From Paenibacillus_AQ nitricinens (GTDB taxonomy: Bacteria; Bacillota; Bacilli; Paenibacillales; Paenibacillaceae): a stretch of DNA of 64,000 nt. The DNA lies in assembly GCF_052056485.1 (NCBI RefSeq), contig NZ_CP183948.1, positions 2,294,001 through 2,358,000 of the forward strand, read 5' to 3'. Under the pieces are notes generated by a model, which did not search any database, was not told where the DNA came from, and saw only the letters and a list, made by a program, of their open reading frames with translations. This document shows, piece by piece, positions 17,473 through 26,286 of the stretch. The translations under genes and the position numbers were made by a program. The stretch's first letter is position 1. Each line of letters starts with the position of its first letter.

Positions 17473-18249
17473 ATGCGACTTAAAGATAAGATCGTCATAA
17501 TAACCGGAGCTGGCTCGGGAATTGGAAAAAGCACGGCTGCTTTATTCGCTTCAGAAGGAGCGACAGTAATCATTGCCGATGTCCATAAGGATTCAGGAAA
17601 AGCCGCTGTCACTGAAATAGAGGCGACGGGTGGAAATGCGGTGTTCATACCCTGTGATGTAACCGATGCTAGCAGTACTACCGTGATGGCTGATCAAGTC
17701 GTTAATACTTTTGGGCGTATCGATGTGCTTTTTAATAATGCAGGAATCAGTGGCGTGGGGTGCGGTACGGTACATGAGGTTTCCGAGGAAGTATGGGAGA
17801 GGGTCATGCGGGTTAATGTGACGGGTGTGTTCTTAACCTGCAAGGCTGTCCTCCCTTATATGATGAAGACCAAGAAGGGTTCTATCATTAATATGTCCTC
17901 TGGCATCGCCGAAATCGGAGTCGCAGAGCGGGCTTCTTACAGCGCTTCTAAGGGAGCTGTTCTATCTTTAACGAAAGCGATGCAGGTTGATTATGCACCT
18001 TACGGCATTCGTGTAAATGCGCTGTTGCCGGGTACGATTATGACACCGTTTGTAGAAGGTTATTTGAAGACTTCTCTGGATCCAGAGGCTTCGGTTGCGG
18101 CCATTAAGCGTAGACAGCTTGGCGGTGAGCTTGGTAAACCTGAGGATGTGGCAAGAGCGGCACTTTTTCTCGCTTCCGATGAATCCGAATTTGTAATGGG
18201 TTCGCCGCTATATGTGGATGGTGGCCTTGTCTTCGGCAAAAAAACATAG
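17473..18249 (+). CDS. Short-chain dehydrogenase/reductase (SDR 2)
   Basis: 258 residues with TGAGSGIG, NNAG, MSSG and YSASK, all canonical. The sequence KPEDVARAALFLASDESEFVMGSPLYVDGG is typical of SDRs related to 2-keto-3-deoxy-fuconate dehydrogenases. The gene immediately precedes the fumarylacetoacetase-family hydrolase. That neighbour pair matches the 2-keto-3-deoxy acid to 2,4-diketo-3-deoxy acid to cleavage sequence of the L-fucose and L-rhamnose pathways. The exact substrate is an inference from context. Confidence 0.87.
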   Translation: MRLKDKIVIITGAGSGIGKSTAALFASEGATVIIADVHKDSGKAAVTEIEATGGNAVFIPCDVTDASSTTVMADQVVNTFGRIDVLFNNAGISGVGCGTVHEVSEEVWERVMRVNVTGVFLTCKAVLPYMMKTKKGSIINMSSGIAEIGVAERASYSASKGAVLSLTKAMQVDYAPYGIRVNALLPGTIMTPFVEGYLKTSLDPEASVAAIKRRQLGGELGKPEDVARAALFLASDESEFVMGSPLYVDGGLVFGKKT

Positions 18250-18269
18250 AGTGAAGGAGAGTTGAATAG

Positions 18270-19169
18270 ATGAAGCTAATGACCTTTTTGCAAAAAGAGA
18301 ATGATCATATGGGCGTTCTAACCGCCCGTGGTGTGGTGGATATTGAGGCGGCACAGGCTGCATTATCCATTCGGGCCGAGGTTCCAGTAACGGTTAGGCA
18401 ATTACTTGATGGTGGGGAGGATGCATTTCACCAACTGAGAACTTTTGTCGATGAGCTACCTATCCGAGAAGGGAATCCATCCTGGTTGAAGCAGGAAGAG
18501 GAATTGACCTTCGGTCCTTGTGTGACTGATCCAGGCAAAATCATCTGTATCGGTCTCAATTACCGCCGACATGCAGAAGAGACGGGAATGGCCATTCCCG
18601 AATTTCCCATTCTGTTCAATAAATTTAACAATACACTAACCGGACATGGCTCTGAGGTTCCACTTCCGAAGACCAGCCACAAGGTGGACTACGAGGCAGA
18701 GCTTGGTATTGTCATTGGCCGAACCGCGAAATATGTAGCTGAGGAAGAGGCATTGGATTATGTCCTCGGGTATTGTACAGCTAATGATTTGTCGGCGCGA
18801 GATTTACAGATGCGGACGAGTCAATGGCTAGCGGGAAAGTCTTGCGATAAATTTTCACCCATTGGCCCTTACTTAGTCACTACGGATGAAGTAGGCGATC
18901 CCAATCAGCTCGATATTCAGTGCACAGTGAATGGTGAACTACGTCAGAACTCCAACACTTCGGACATGATTTTTAATTGCAAACAGATTGTCAGCTATGT
19001 ATCCCAGTGTATGACGCTTTCGCCGGGGGATATTATCTTGACTGGAACACCAGAAGGCGTAGTGATGGGCTACGCTCCAGAGAATCAGTTCTATTTGCAA
19101 GCTGGTGATGTGGTCACGGTGCAGATTGAGAAGCTTGGTGCCGTTACAAATACGATGGTTAGCGAATAG
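18270..19169 (+). CDS. Fumarylacetoacetate hydrolase-family protein
   Basis: 299 residues. The metal-binding core contains GLNYRRHAEETG near residue 96, KVDYEAELGIVIG (Glu ligands) near residue 140, NDLSARDLQ near residue 172 and TGTPEGV near residue 264. Family members cleave acylpyruvates, including 2,4-diketo-3-deoxy-L-fuconate or -rhamnonate, to pyruvate and a hydroxy acid. Its position directly after SDR 2 supports that role here. Ureidoglycolate-lyase-like or decarboxylase activity cannot be excluded. Confidence 0.85.
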   Translation: MKLMTFLQKENDHMGVLTARGVVDIEAAQAALSIRAEVPVTVRQLLDGGEDAFHQLRTFVDELPIREGNPSWLKQEEELTFGPCVTDPGKIICIGLNYRRHAEETGMAIPEFPILFNKFNNTLTGHGSEVPLPKTSHKVDYEAELGIVIGRTAKYVAEEEALDYVLGYCTANDLSARDLQMRTSQWLAGKSCDKFSPIGPYLVTTDEVGDPNQLDIQCTVNGELRQNSNTSDMIFNCKQIVSYVSQCMTLSPGDIILTGTPEGVVMGYAPENQFYLQAGDVVTVQIEKLGAVTNTMVSE

Positions 19170-19178
19170 GAGGGCGTA

Positions 19179-20021
19179 ATGATGATCTTCGATTGTCATA
19201 CCCATTTGTTTGGACCGGGAATGGTCTCAGGACCTACGGATGAGGCGATCAAACGGGCTTGGGGAACGGATATGAATATCGAAGCAACCCCCGAGCAGCA
19301 TCATAATAATTTAGAAGGATTCTCTGGTGCTATTGTACTGGCCATGGCAGCGCATGCAACGGGACTGGTTGTGCCGAATGCTTATGTCGCAGATTACTGT
19401 CGCACGGATCCAGATCGGTTATTCGGTTTTGCAAGTGTAGATCCCAATCATCTGGATTGTGTTGCTGAATTTGAGACGGCGATCCGTGAGATGGGATTAA
19501 AAGGGTTGAAGCTTGCGCCTATCTATCAGAATTTTTATCCTGATGATCCCAAGCATTATGCCCTCTATGCCAAAGCAGAACAGCTTGATGTACCTATTCT
19601 ATGGCATCAAGGAACCTCTTTTGTACCGGAGGGTTATCTGGATGCTTCTAGACCAGCGATGCTGGACCCGATTGCTCGAACTTTTCCGAAGCTGAAGATG
19701 ATTGTAGCGCATATGGGTCATCCCTGGATTGATGAATGTATTTCATTGGTACGCAAGCATCCTAATCTGTATATGGATGTGTCTGCGTTAGGAAGTAGAC
19801 CTTGGCAATTCTACAATGCACTGGTATCTGCTATGGAATATGGGGTGCAAGACAAACTATTGTTTGGATCAGATTATCCGTTCTTTGGGACGCAGAAGAT
19901 GCTAGATGCTCTATACCATATCAATGATCTAGTGGAGGGAACGAAGCTTCCGCGAGTATCGGAGGAGTTTATTGAAAACATCATAAATCGTCTAACACCG
20001 CAAATTCTTGGTTTTATCTGA
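19179..20021 (+). CDS. Amidohydrolase-superfamily (Amidohydro_2) enzyme
   Basis: 280 residues with the metal-binding HxH motif in FDCHTHLFGPG at the N-terminus, later histidines in WHQGTS and VAHMGHPWIDE, and the catalytic Asp in FGSDYPFF. COG2159/COG3618-type relatives include L-fucono- and L-rhamnonolactonases and ACMSD-like decarboxylases. A second lactonase or a decarboxylase would both fit this operon. The start has AGGAGGGCG upstream; ATG at 19179 or 19182 cannot be separated. Confidence 0.8.
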   Translation: MMIFDCHTHLFGPGMVSGPTDEAIKRAWGTDMNIEATPEQHHNNLEGFSGAIVLAMAAHATGLVVPNAYVADYCRTDPDRLFGFASVDPNHLDCVAEFETAIREMGLKGLKLAPIYQNFYPDDPKHYALYAKAEQLDVPILWHQGTSFVPEGYLDASRPAMLDPIARTFPKLKMIVAHMGHPWIDECISLVRKHPNLYMDVSALGSRPWQFYNALVSAMEYGVQDKLLFGSDYPFFGTQKMLDALYHINDLVEGTKLPRVSEEFIENIINRLTPQILGFI

Positions 20022-20070
20022 AGCATTTATGCTTGTTCTATAAGCGAGGTTGTTAAAAGGAGATGGGGTC

Positions 20071-21840
20071 ATGACGGAGTGCTGGGACAGCGAGGAGAGT
20101 GTGGCTGAATCAGGCGGTAAGTTGAAGAGTGAGGCTTATTTTCAGGAAAAAGATCTGTGGGGATTTATCCATCGTTCCTTCACTAAGTCTATGGGCTACA
20201 CCGAAGAAGATCTCCGCAAGCCCGTAATCGGCATTTGCAACACGTTTAGTGAGCTAAATAAATGCCATTCCCATTTTAATGAACTGGTGGATTATGTGAA
20301 GCGTGGTGTTTGGCAGGCAGGAGGCGTACCGATGGAATTCCCGACGATTTCGATCGGTGAACCTTATGTGAAGCCAACAACGATGCTGCTGCGTAATTTG
20401 ATGGCGATGGATACGGAAGAAATGATGAAGGGGCATCCCATTGACGGGGTAGTACTGCTTGGGGGTTGCGATAAAACAGTACCCGCTCAGCTGATGGCAG
20501 CCGCTAGCGCCAATATTCCAGCCATTGTGCTGACAGGTGGCCCTATGCTAAATGGCAGATTGGGCGGGCGTAGTCTTGGAGCGTGCACGGATTGTTACGG
20601 CTTTACGCTGGAGCATAAAGCCGGAAATATAGGTGACGAAGAGCTGGCTGTTGCAGAGAATGCAATTTGCCGTAGTGACGGTCACTGCATGGTGATGGGC
20701 ACAGCCAGCACGATGGCCTCGATCGCTGAAGCGATCGGCATGGCGTTACCGGGCTGTGCGGCTATCCCGGCGCCGGACAGCAGACGCAGGCATATGTCTG
20801 AGCGAACGGGCAAGCAGATCGTAGAGCTGGTTCGCCAGGGCATTCGTCCCCGCGACATCATGACTGCAGCGGCGATCGAAAATGCGATCACAGTTACGAT
20901 GGCGAGCGGCGGATCGACGAACGCTATCATCCATCTTATAGCGATCTCCCAGCGGCTGGGGATGAAGCTGCCTTTAGAGACATTTGACCGGATCAGTAGC
21001 CAGACCCCGTTTATCTTGAACCTGCGTCCTTCGGGCAAATATCAGATGGAGGAGTATTTCGAGGCAGGTGGTGTACCCGCGCTGATGAAGGAGCTGGAGC
21101 CGCTGCTGCATGGGGATTGTTTGACTGTAACTGGCAGAACGGTTACAGAAAATCTGGTTCAGGCGGCAATACTTGACGGAGATGTGATTCGTACCTTGGA
21201 GGAGCCGCTGGACAGCCAAGGTGGAATTGCTGTGTTGCGCGGGAATCTGGCACCGGATGGGGCGCTGATCAAGCAAACTGCTGTATCCGCTTATCTCAAA
21301 AAGCATATCGGACGCGCTGTAGTGTTCGAGAGCCCGGCCGATCTAAATGAGCGGATCGATGATCCTAATCTGGTCGTGGATGAGAACAGTGTGCTAGTGC
21401 TTAAAAACGCAGGTCCGAAGGGTGCTCCAGCGATGCCGGAGATCGGGCAAATCCCGATTCCACAAAAGCTGCTGAAGCAGGGCATACGCGACATGGTCCG
21501 CATCTCTGACGCGCGGATTAGCGGTACTTCCTATGGCGCATTGATTGTACATGCGGCGCCGGAAGCTGCTGTCGGTGGTACGCTGGCGCTTGTACAGGAT
21601 GGCGACGAAATTGAGCTGGATATTTCCGCGAGGCGCTTGGAGCTGAAGGTGTCGGATGCAGAATTGGCACGACGTAGGGTCTCATGGCAAGCACCCAAGC
21701 CGCACTATGACAGAGGGTATGGCTTGCTGTTTCATGAGCGTGTGCTTCAGGCGAATCTTGGTTGTGACTTTGACTTTCTTCTCCCTGTTGAGCTTAGAGA
21801 AGAGTTGCTGAGCGCGATAGAATCGGTGCACATCAAATAA
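20071..21840 (+). CDS. IlvD/Edd-family sugar-acid dehydratase
   Basis: This 589-residue iron-sulfur dehydratase should convert an aldonic acid to its 2-keto-3-deoxy derivative. Cluster ligands are expected from the cysteines in ICNTFSELNKC, GGCDKTVPAQ and ACTDC, and the C-terminal ISGTSYG carries the serine thought to act as base. GGCDKT resembles the pentonate/sugar-acid branch more than branched-chain amino acid IlvD. The ATG used has AAGGAG eight bases upstream; a TTG seven codons earlier has none. A decayed copy of its 3' end lies downstream at 22168-22316. Confidence 0.88.
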   Translation: MTECWDSEESVAESGGKLKSEAYFQEKDLWGFIHRSFTKSMGYTEEDLRKPVIGICNTFSELNKCHSHFNELVDYVKRGVWQAGGVPMEFPTISIGEPYVKPTTMLLRNLMAMDTEEMMKGHPIDGVVLLGGCDKTVPAQLMAAASANIPAIVLTGGPMLNGRLGGRSLGACTDCYGFTLEHKAGNIGDEELAVAENAICRSDGHCMVMGTASTMASIAEAIGMALPGCAAIPAPDSRRRHMSERTGKQIVELVRQGIRPRDIMTAAAIENAITVTMASGGSTNAIIHLIAISQRLGMKLPLETFDRISSQTPFILNLRPSGKYQMEEYFEAGGVPALMKELEPLLHGDCLTVTGRTVTENLVQAAILDGDVIRTLEEPLDSQGGIAVLRGNLAPDGALIKQTAVSAYLKKHIGRAVVFESPADLNERIDDPNLVVDENSVLVLKNAGPKGAPAMPEIGQIPIPQKLLKQGIRDMVRISDARISGTSYGALIVHAAPEAAVGGTLALVQDGDEIELDISARRLELKVSDAELARRRVSWQAPKPHYDRGYGLLFHERVLQANLGCDFDFLLPVELREELLSAIESVHIK

Positions 21841-21874
21841 TAGCCGAGACTGAAATAATCTAATGCTTGTAAGA

Positions 21875-22069
21875 TGAAATAGCTGCACTTTATACAACTA
21901 CAGTTATATCGTAATCGTCTCATTTGGACTTTAACTGCACTTCATACAGTTAAATCTTATCAAATCGCTGCTTGTAGGCTCATTTTGGATTTTTAATTGC
22001 AGATAGTACAACTAAATTGCCATCTACGGGAACAGGAGTTGATATAAGTGTACGAAATACACTTATATC
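21875..22069. repeat. Four-core intergenic repeat element, copy 1
   Basis: Three TGCA...TACA cores (21884-21896, 21936-21948, 21998-22010) are followed by a perfect 12-bp inverted repeat, GATATAAGTGTA/TACACTTATATC, at 22041-22069. Core centres are 52, 62 and 51 bp apart (165 bp in total). Two of the intervals contain a TCATTTTGGA-like stretch. The spacing matches the other four copies although the core sequence differs. Confidence 0.55.
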
Positions 22070-22070
22070 G

Positions 22071-22158
22071 CACGAATTGTACGAATTGTACGAATTGTAC
22101 GAATCGCACGTATCGCACGGATCGCAAGTGTCGCGCATGTCGCAAATATCACGAATCG
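22071..22158. repeat. Degenerating 9-bp tandem repeat
   Basis: About nine tandem units begin as CACGAATTG and TACGAATTG (the latter twice) and decay to TACGAATCG, CACGTATCG, CACGGATCG and CAAGTGTCG. It fills the space between the first four-core element and the decayed dehydratase copy. The overlapping open frames are a product of the 9-base period and are not called as genes. Confidence 0.8.
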
Positions 22159-22167
22159 TACGTATTT

Positions 22168-22316
22168 GCGACTCCGGAAGCGGCTATCGGAGGAATTGCG
22201 ACCTTGTGCAGGATGGCGATGAAATTGAGTTGGACTTCCGCGAGGCGCTTAGGGCTGAAGGTGTTGGAAGAGAATGAGGCCAAACGTCGGATTACAAGGC
22301 AAGCGCCTAAGCTATA
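22168..22316 (+). pseudogene. Decayed partial copy of the IlvD/Edd dehydratase 3' end
   Basis: About 150 bp aligns with bases 21554-21703 of the intact dehydratase. PEAAIGG corresponds to PEAAVGG, then after an indel DLVQDGDEIELD to ALVQDGDEIELD, then RLGLKV and RQAPK to RLELKV and WQAPK. Small indels move the match between frames and there is no start signal. The copy and the parent gene are each followed by a four-core repeat element, which suggests an old tandem duplication of gene end plus element. Confidence 0.8.
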
Positions 22317-22417
22317 AAACGACAAGAGTTAGTATGAGTTTACTAGATTGTCTGACTGAACTGAGCTTGGTTTATTGCTTTGATTGATTTGAATGAGATG
22401 ATTGCTTTGCTTTGAGT

Positions 22418-22600
22418 GATTGCATTTTATGCAATAGATTCTGCTCTAGAGAGGCTGGATTTTGATTCTATTGCACTTTGTGCAATGAAATTTCAGATAA
22501 TCACCACTAAACGAGCTTATAGCAGGAATCTGATGTATGAAGTGCAATAGATTCTTTTTTTAGCAATGAATTTGGAAATTCTATTGTACATTCTGCAACC
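22418..22600. repeat. Four-core intergenic repeat element, copy 2
   Basis: Cores TTGCATTTTATGCAA (22420-22434), TTGCACTTTGTGCAA (22471-22485), GTATGAAGTGCAA (22535-22547) and TTGTACATTCTGCAA (22584-22598) are centred 51, 63 and 50 bp apart. Flanking CAATAGATTCT occurs forward at the first core. The reverse form ATTCTATTG precedes the second and fourth cores, so the halves are partly inverted copies of each other. Confidence 0.7.
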
Positions 22601-22609
22601 AGAGAGTTA

Positions 22610-22717
22610 GTTTTCGATTGTAGTTAGCTTGGTTTCCGATCACAGCAAGCTAGTTTCTAATCTCAGATAGCCCGGCTTTCAATTATAACTAGCAACGTGT
22701 CCGATTACACCAAGCTA
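22610..22717. repeat. Five degenerate 22-bp tandem units
   Basis: Units begin GTTTTCGATTG, GTTTCCGATCA, GTTTCTAATCT, GCTTTCAATTA and GTGTCCGATTA, and most end in a TAGC/AAGCTA motif. The period is 21-22 bp. They lie just upstream of the epimerase-like gene; no promoter or gene is visible in them. Confidence 0.6.
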
Positions 22718-22771
22718 TGAGGTCTTTTGTGGTAAAAGCAACAAACTTGAGTCAATGGAGAGGAGAGTTCA

Positions 22772-23791
22772 ATGATGCGAACCGTTCAAGAGTTGGAGAA
22801 GCGCTTGGCAAGTCCATCGGCAGCACTGATTGAGGAACTGAGCCAGCTTGATGGGGATATTATGCTGCTAGGCGTGGGGGGCAAGATGGGCCCCAGTCTC
22901 GCAAGGCTAGCGGTGAATGCAATTCGCCAAGCGGGGCTAGACAAGAAAGTTATCGGCGTTTCCCGCTTCTCGAATAAGGAGCTGAGTCGAGAGCTTGAAG
23001 AGACCGGGGTCGAGATTATCTCCACCGATTTGTCTGACGATAAGGCGCTGCAGGCACTCCCTGAAACTCAAAATATTCTCTATATGGCCGGGAATAAATT
23101 TGGCACGACAGGGAATGAGCATTTTACTTGGATGATGAATGCCTATCTGCCGGGACGCGTAGCGGAAAGATTCCCTAATTCACGAATGGTTGTATTCTCG
23201 ACAGGCAACGTGTACCCTTTTACTCCGGTCAACCAAGGAGGCGCAACGGAAAGAACTTCTCCGAACGCGAACGGTGAGTATGGGCAATCTTGTCTGGGGC
23301 GTGAGCGTATTTTTGAACATTTCTCTCATAAAAATGGAACGCCGATGTTCATTTATCGGCTGAATTACGCCATTGATCTGCGGTATGGTGTGTTGCAGGA
23401 GCTGGCTCGGTCGGTGAAGGAAGGTATTCCCATTGATATCACAATGGGTCATGCCAATGTGATCTGGCAAGGGGATGCGAATGAAATCGCATTGCGAGCA
23501 CTGCTACGTTGCAGTTCGCCGCCTAATGTCATGAACATTACCGGGCCTGAGACATTGTCCCTGCGCTGGGCAGCGAATGAATTCGGTCGAAAGTTGGGGG
23601 TTGAGCCGATCTTTACAGGAGAAGAAGCATCAACTGCGCTCCTAAGTAACGCGGCAAAAGCCGCCGCCACCTTCGGCTACCCGAAGGTATCGCTGGCCGA
23701 AATGATCGACTGGATTGGCGATTGGGTAGGACAAGGCGGAGAAACCTGGAATAAACCGACGCATTTTCAGGAGCGGGAGGGCAAATATTAA
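22772..23791 (+). CDS. NAD-dependent epimerase/dehydratase-like protein
   Basis: 339 residues with a Rossmann start LLGVGGKMGPSLARLA near residue 31 and the extended-SDR layout, with VVFSTGNVYPFTPV near residue 134. The expected YxxxK catalytic pair reads YGQSC, so the lysine is not in its usual place and activity may be altered. It restarts the catabolic gene run after a 0.93-kb repeat-filled gap, with GGAGAGGAG upstream. It overlaps the next gene by one base. Confidence 0.78.
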   Translation: MMRTVQELEKRLASPSAALIEELSQLDGDIMLLGVGGKMGPSLARLAVNAIRQAGLDKKVIGVSRFSNKELSRELEETGVEIISTDLSDDKALQALPETQNILYMAGNKFGTTGNEHFTWMMNAYLPGRVAERFPNSRMVVFSTGNVYPFTPVNQGGATERTSPNANGEYGQSCLGRERIFEHFSHKNGTPMFIYRLNYAIDLRYGVLQELARSVKEGIPIDITMGHANVIWQGDANEIALRALLRCSSPPNVMNITGPETLSLRWAANEFGRKLGVEPIFTGEEASTALLSNAAKAAATFGYPKVSLAEMIDWIGDWVGQGGETWNKPTHFQEREGKY

Positions 23792-24861
23792 TGACACTGA
23801 CAAGAGTACCTTTGACTTCGGAATTACATGCCGCGCTTCATGATGGGTTGGCTATTCCCGCGCATCCGCTCGCCTTAACTAAAGAACGTAAGTTAGATGA
23901 ACGACGCCAGCGGGCACTTACACGCTATTATCTTGCTTCCGGAGCTGGAGGGATCGCGGTTGCAGTACATTCCACTCAATTCGAGATCAGGAATCCAGAA
24001 GTAGGGCTGCTGGAACCTGTGTTACGTCTAGCTGCGGAAGAGGTGGAACTTGCCCTGCTAAATCGGCCATTCATGAAAGTAGCCGGTATATGCGGTGGGA
24101 CGGAGCAGGCTGTTCTTGAAGCGCGCCTTGCTGCAAGTTTTGGTTACGAAGCAGGACTGCTTAGCATGGGGGGCCTGCAAGACTTAAACGAGGACGAATT
24201 ATTGGAACGAACACGCAGAGTGGCGGATTTGATTCCGGTATTTGGTTTCTACCTTCAGCCATCGGTGGGAGGACGGATTTTAAGCTTTGATTTTTGGAAG
24301 GCATTCGCTGAAATTGAAGGCGTAATCGCCATCAAAATGGCACCGTTTAATCGTTATCAGACGCTGGATGTAGTCAGAGCCGTGCTTGAATCCAGCCGCC
24401 GTGAAGAAATTGCTCTTTACACAGGAAATGACGATAATATTATCAGCGATCTGCTCACGACCTTCCGATTTATGGTGAACGGCAAGCCCGTTGAGAAAAA
24501 AATAGTCGGCGGTCTACTCGGTCACTGGGCAGTTTGGACGAGCAAAGCAGTACAGCTGTTTAATGAGATTAAAAAGGTTAGAAGTGAACCCTCGTTGGCA
24601 ACCAATTGGTTGACGCTTGGGGCTGAAGTGACGGATAGCAATGCGGCGATATTTGATCCCGCGCATCATTTTCATGGCTGTATCCCGGGTATTCATGAGG
24701 TGCTTCGCCAACAAGGATTGCTTGAAGGCTTATGGTGTCTAAATTCGGAGGAACGATTATCTCCGGGGCAATTGGAGGAAATCAACAGAGTGCGCAGAGA
24801 CTATCCCCATCTGGTGGATGATGGATTCGTGGCATCGCATTTGGATGAGTGGCTGCAATAA
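23791..24861 (+). CDS. DapA-family (class I aldolase/lyase) protein
   Basis: 356 residues of dihydrodipicolinate-synthase type. The probable Schiff-base lysine is in GVIAIKMAPFNRY near residue 194, and the upstream strand FGFYLQPSVGG resembles the YNxP segment. The N-terminus is slightly longer than in standard DapA. Members of the family split 2-keto-3-deoxy sugar acids or dehydrate them. In this cluster it offers a second route, next to the RraA-like protein, for the final carbon-carbon cleavage. A terminator follows, ending the catabolic gene run. Confidence 0.78.
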   Translation: MTLTRVPLTSELHAALHDGLAIPAHPLALTKERKLDERRQRALTRYYLASGAGGIAVAVHSTQFEIRNPEVGLLEPVLRLAAEEVELALLNRPFMKVAGICGGTEQAVLEARLAASFGYEAGLLSMGGLQDLNEDELLERTRRVADLIPVFGFYLQPSVGGRILSFDFWKAFAEIEGVIAIKMAPFNRYQTLDVVRAVLESSRREEIALYTGNDDNIISDLLTTFRFMVNGKPVEKKIVGGLLGHWAVWTSKAVQLFNEIKKVRSEPSLATNWLTLGAEVTDSNAAIFDPAHHFHGCIPGIHEVLRQQGLLEGLWCLNSEERLSPGQLEEINRVRRDYPHLVDDGFVASHLDEWLQ

Positions 24862-24886
24862 CATGAAGTTGTATAAGAGTTAAAGA

Positions 24887-24916
24887 GGGCGTACTTTCGA
24901 CAAGTGCGTTCTTTCT
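24887..24916 (+). terminator. Intrinsic terminator ending the catabolic operon
   Basis: GGGCGTACTT and AAGTGCGTTC form a 10-bp stem with three G-U pairs and a 5-base loop, followed by TTCTT. Confidence 0.65.
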
Positions 24917-24987
24917 TATCCAGAGTGCGATATCCTCCGCCTCATGATACAATAAGGGACAAGTTTATAAGGATGAGGTGACTTTAA

Positions 24988-26169
24988 TTGAAGTATGATT
25001 TCGATCGCGTAATTGACCGCCGTAATACACGTTCTTACAAGTGGGACCAGTCCGAGAAGTTGTTTGGTGAGAAGGATATAATGCCACTTTGGGTGGCAGA
25101 CATGGATTTTGAAAGTCCTCCTGCAGTGAAGGAAGCGATTCTGCGCCGCGCAGAACAAGGGGTTTACGGATACAGTGTACCTAGTGACTCTTATAAAGAA
25201 GCTATCACCTCGTGGTTCAGAAGACGGCATGATTGGGAAATTAAACCGGAATGGATTTCGGATTCTCCAGGAATCGTAACCTCCTTAAGTTTTTCTGTAG
25301 AGCTGTTTACTGAGCCAGGGGACGAGGTTATTTTACAGTCGCCAGTCTATTATCCCTTCTATGATGTCATCCAAATGAATGATCGCAAGGTCGCCAAGAA
25401 TCCGCTTGTTATTCGTAATGGACGCTTCGAGATGGATTATGAGCAATTGGAAGGGCTGATGCAAGGTGGAGCCAAGCTGCTGCTTTTATGCAGTCCGCAT
25501 AATCCGGGTGGTAGAGTATGGGAAAGAGAAGAGCTGCTGAAGCTTGGTGAGCTCTGTCTGCGTTATGGAGTGACCGTAATCTCTGATGAGATTCATTGTG
25601 ATTTGGCGCTTCCAGGTTATGAGCATATCCCTTTTGCATCCTTATCTGAGGAAATTGCGAATATTACACTGACCACACTTGCTGCGACCAAAACCTTCAA
25701 TCTACCGGGGTTACAATCTTCTTTTATCGTGTCTTCCAATCCGGAATTAAAGCTTAAATTTGATCGAAAAATGAAAGCCTTGAGTTTACATATGGCTAGC
25801 TTCTTCGCCCAAGGTGCAGTAGAAGCTGCTTATAATGATGGTGAAGAATGGTTGGATGAGCTTTTAGAGTACGTGTCAGGCAATGTGGACTATGCGATTA
25901 GCTATCTGTCAGAGCATTTGCCACAGGTCCAAGTGATGCATCCGCAAGGCACATACCTCCTATGGGTTGACTGTCGCGGTCTGAATCTGGATATTGATGG
26001 ACTTAAACAGCTAATGTACAAAGAGGCTAAAGTTGCTTTTAATGAAGGCTCTGTCTTTGGAACTGAGGGACAAGGTCATCTGCGGATCAATCTAGCTTGT
26101 CCTAGATCTACTCTAGTTGAAGCGTTAGAACGCTTTTGCCAGGCAGCTGTAGCTTATACTGCGAAATAA
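24988..26169 (+). CDS. MalY/PatB-family PLP-dependent C-S lyase/aminotransferase
   Basis: A fold-type I PLP enzyme of 393 residues. The N-terminus FDRVIDRRNTRSYKWD and LWVADMDFESPPAV are typical of PatB/MalY cystathionine beta-lyases. The cofactor lysine is in TTLAATKTFNLPGLQ near residue 235, with SDEIHCDL preceding it and HLRINLACPRS near the end. It would release homocysteine or other thiols from cysteine conjugates. The start is TTG with GGATGAGGTG seven bases upstream. It stands alone, between two terminators. Confidence 0.9.
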   Translation: MKYDFDRVIDRRNTRSYKWDQSEKLFGEKDIMPLWVADMDFESPPAVKEAILRRAEQGVYGYSVPSDSYKEAITSWFRRRHDWEIKPEWISDSPGIVTSLSFSVELFTEPGDEVILQSPVYYPFYDVIQMNDRKVAKNPLVIRNGRFEMDYEQLEGLMQGGAKLLLLCSPHNPGGRVWEREELLKLGELCLRYGVTVISDEIHCDLALPGYEHIPFASLSEEIANITLTTLAATKTFNLPGLQSSFIVSSNPELKLKFDRKMKALSLHMASFFAQGAVEAAYNDGEEWLDELLEYVSGNVDYAISYLSEHLPQVQVMHPQGTYLLWVDCRGLNLDIDGLKQLMYKEAKVAFNEGSVFGTEGQGHLRINLACPRSTLVEALERFCQAAVAYTAK

Positions 26170-26180
26170 AAGGTATTCCT

Positions 26181-26226
26181 GAAGCTTGATGATTCCTTCT
26201 AAGGGGATCGTCGAGCTTCTTTATTT
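26181..26226 (+). terminator. Intrinsic terminator after the PatB-like gene
   Basis: GAAGCTTGATGATTCC pairs with GGGATCGTCGAGCTTC, allowing G-U pairs, around a short loop; TTTATTTT follows. Confidence 0.8.
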
Positions 26227-26286
26227 TGCAAAAAGGTAAAAAGAATAATAAAATGGAGTCCATTACGTCAAGCAGGAGGACTTCAA

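Noticed and set aside
22017..22317. Two overlapping plus-strand frames rich in LYELYE and TNCTNC.
   Set aside because: They are translations of the 9-bp tandem repeat running into the decayed dehydratase fragment.
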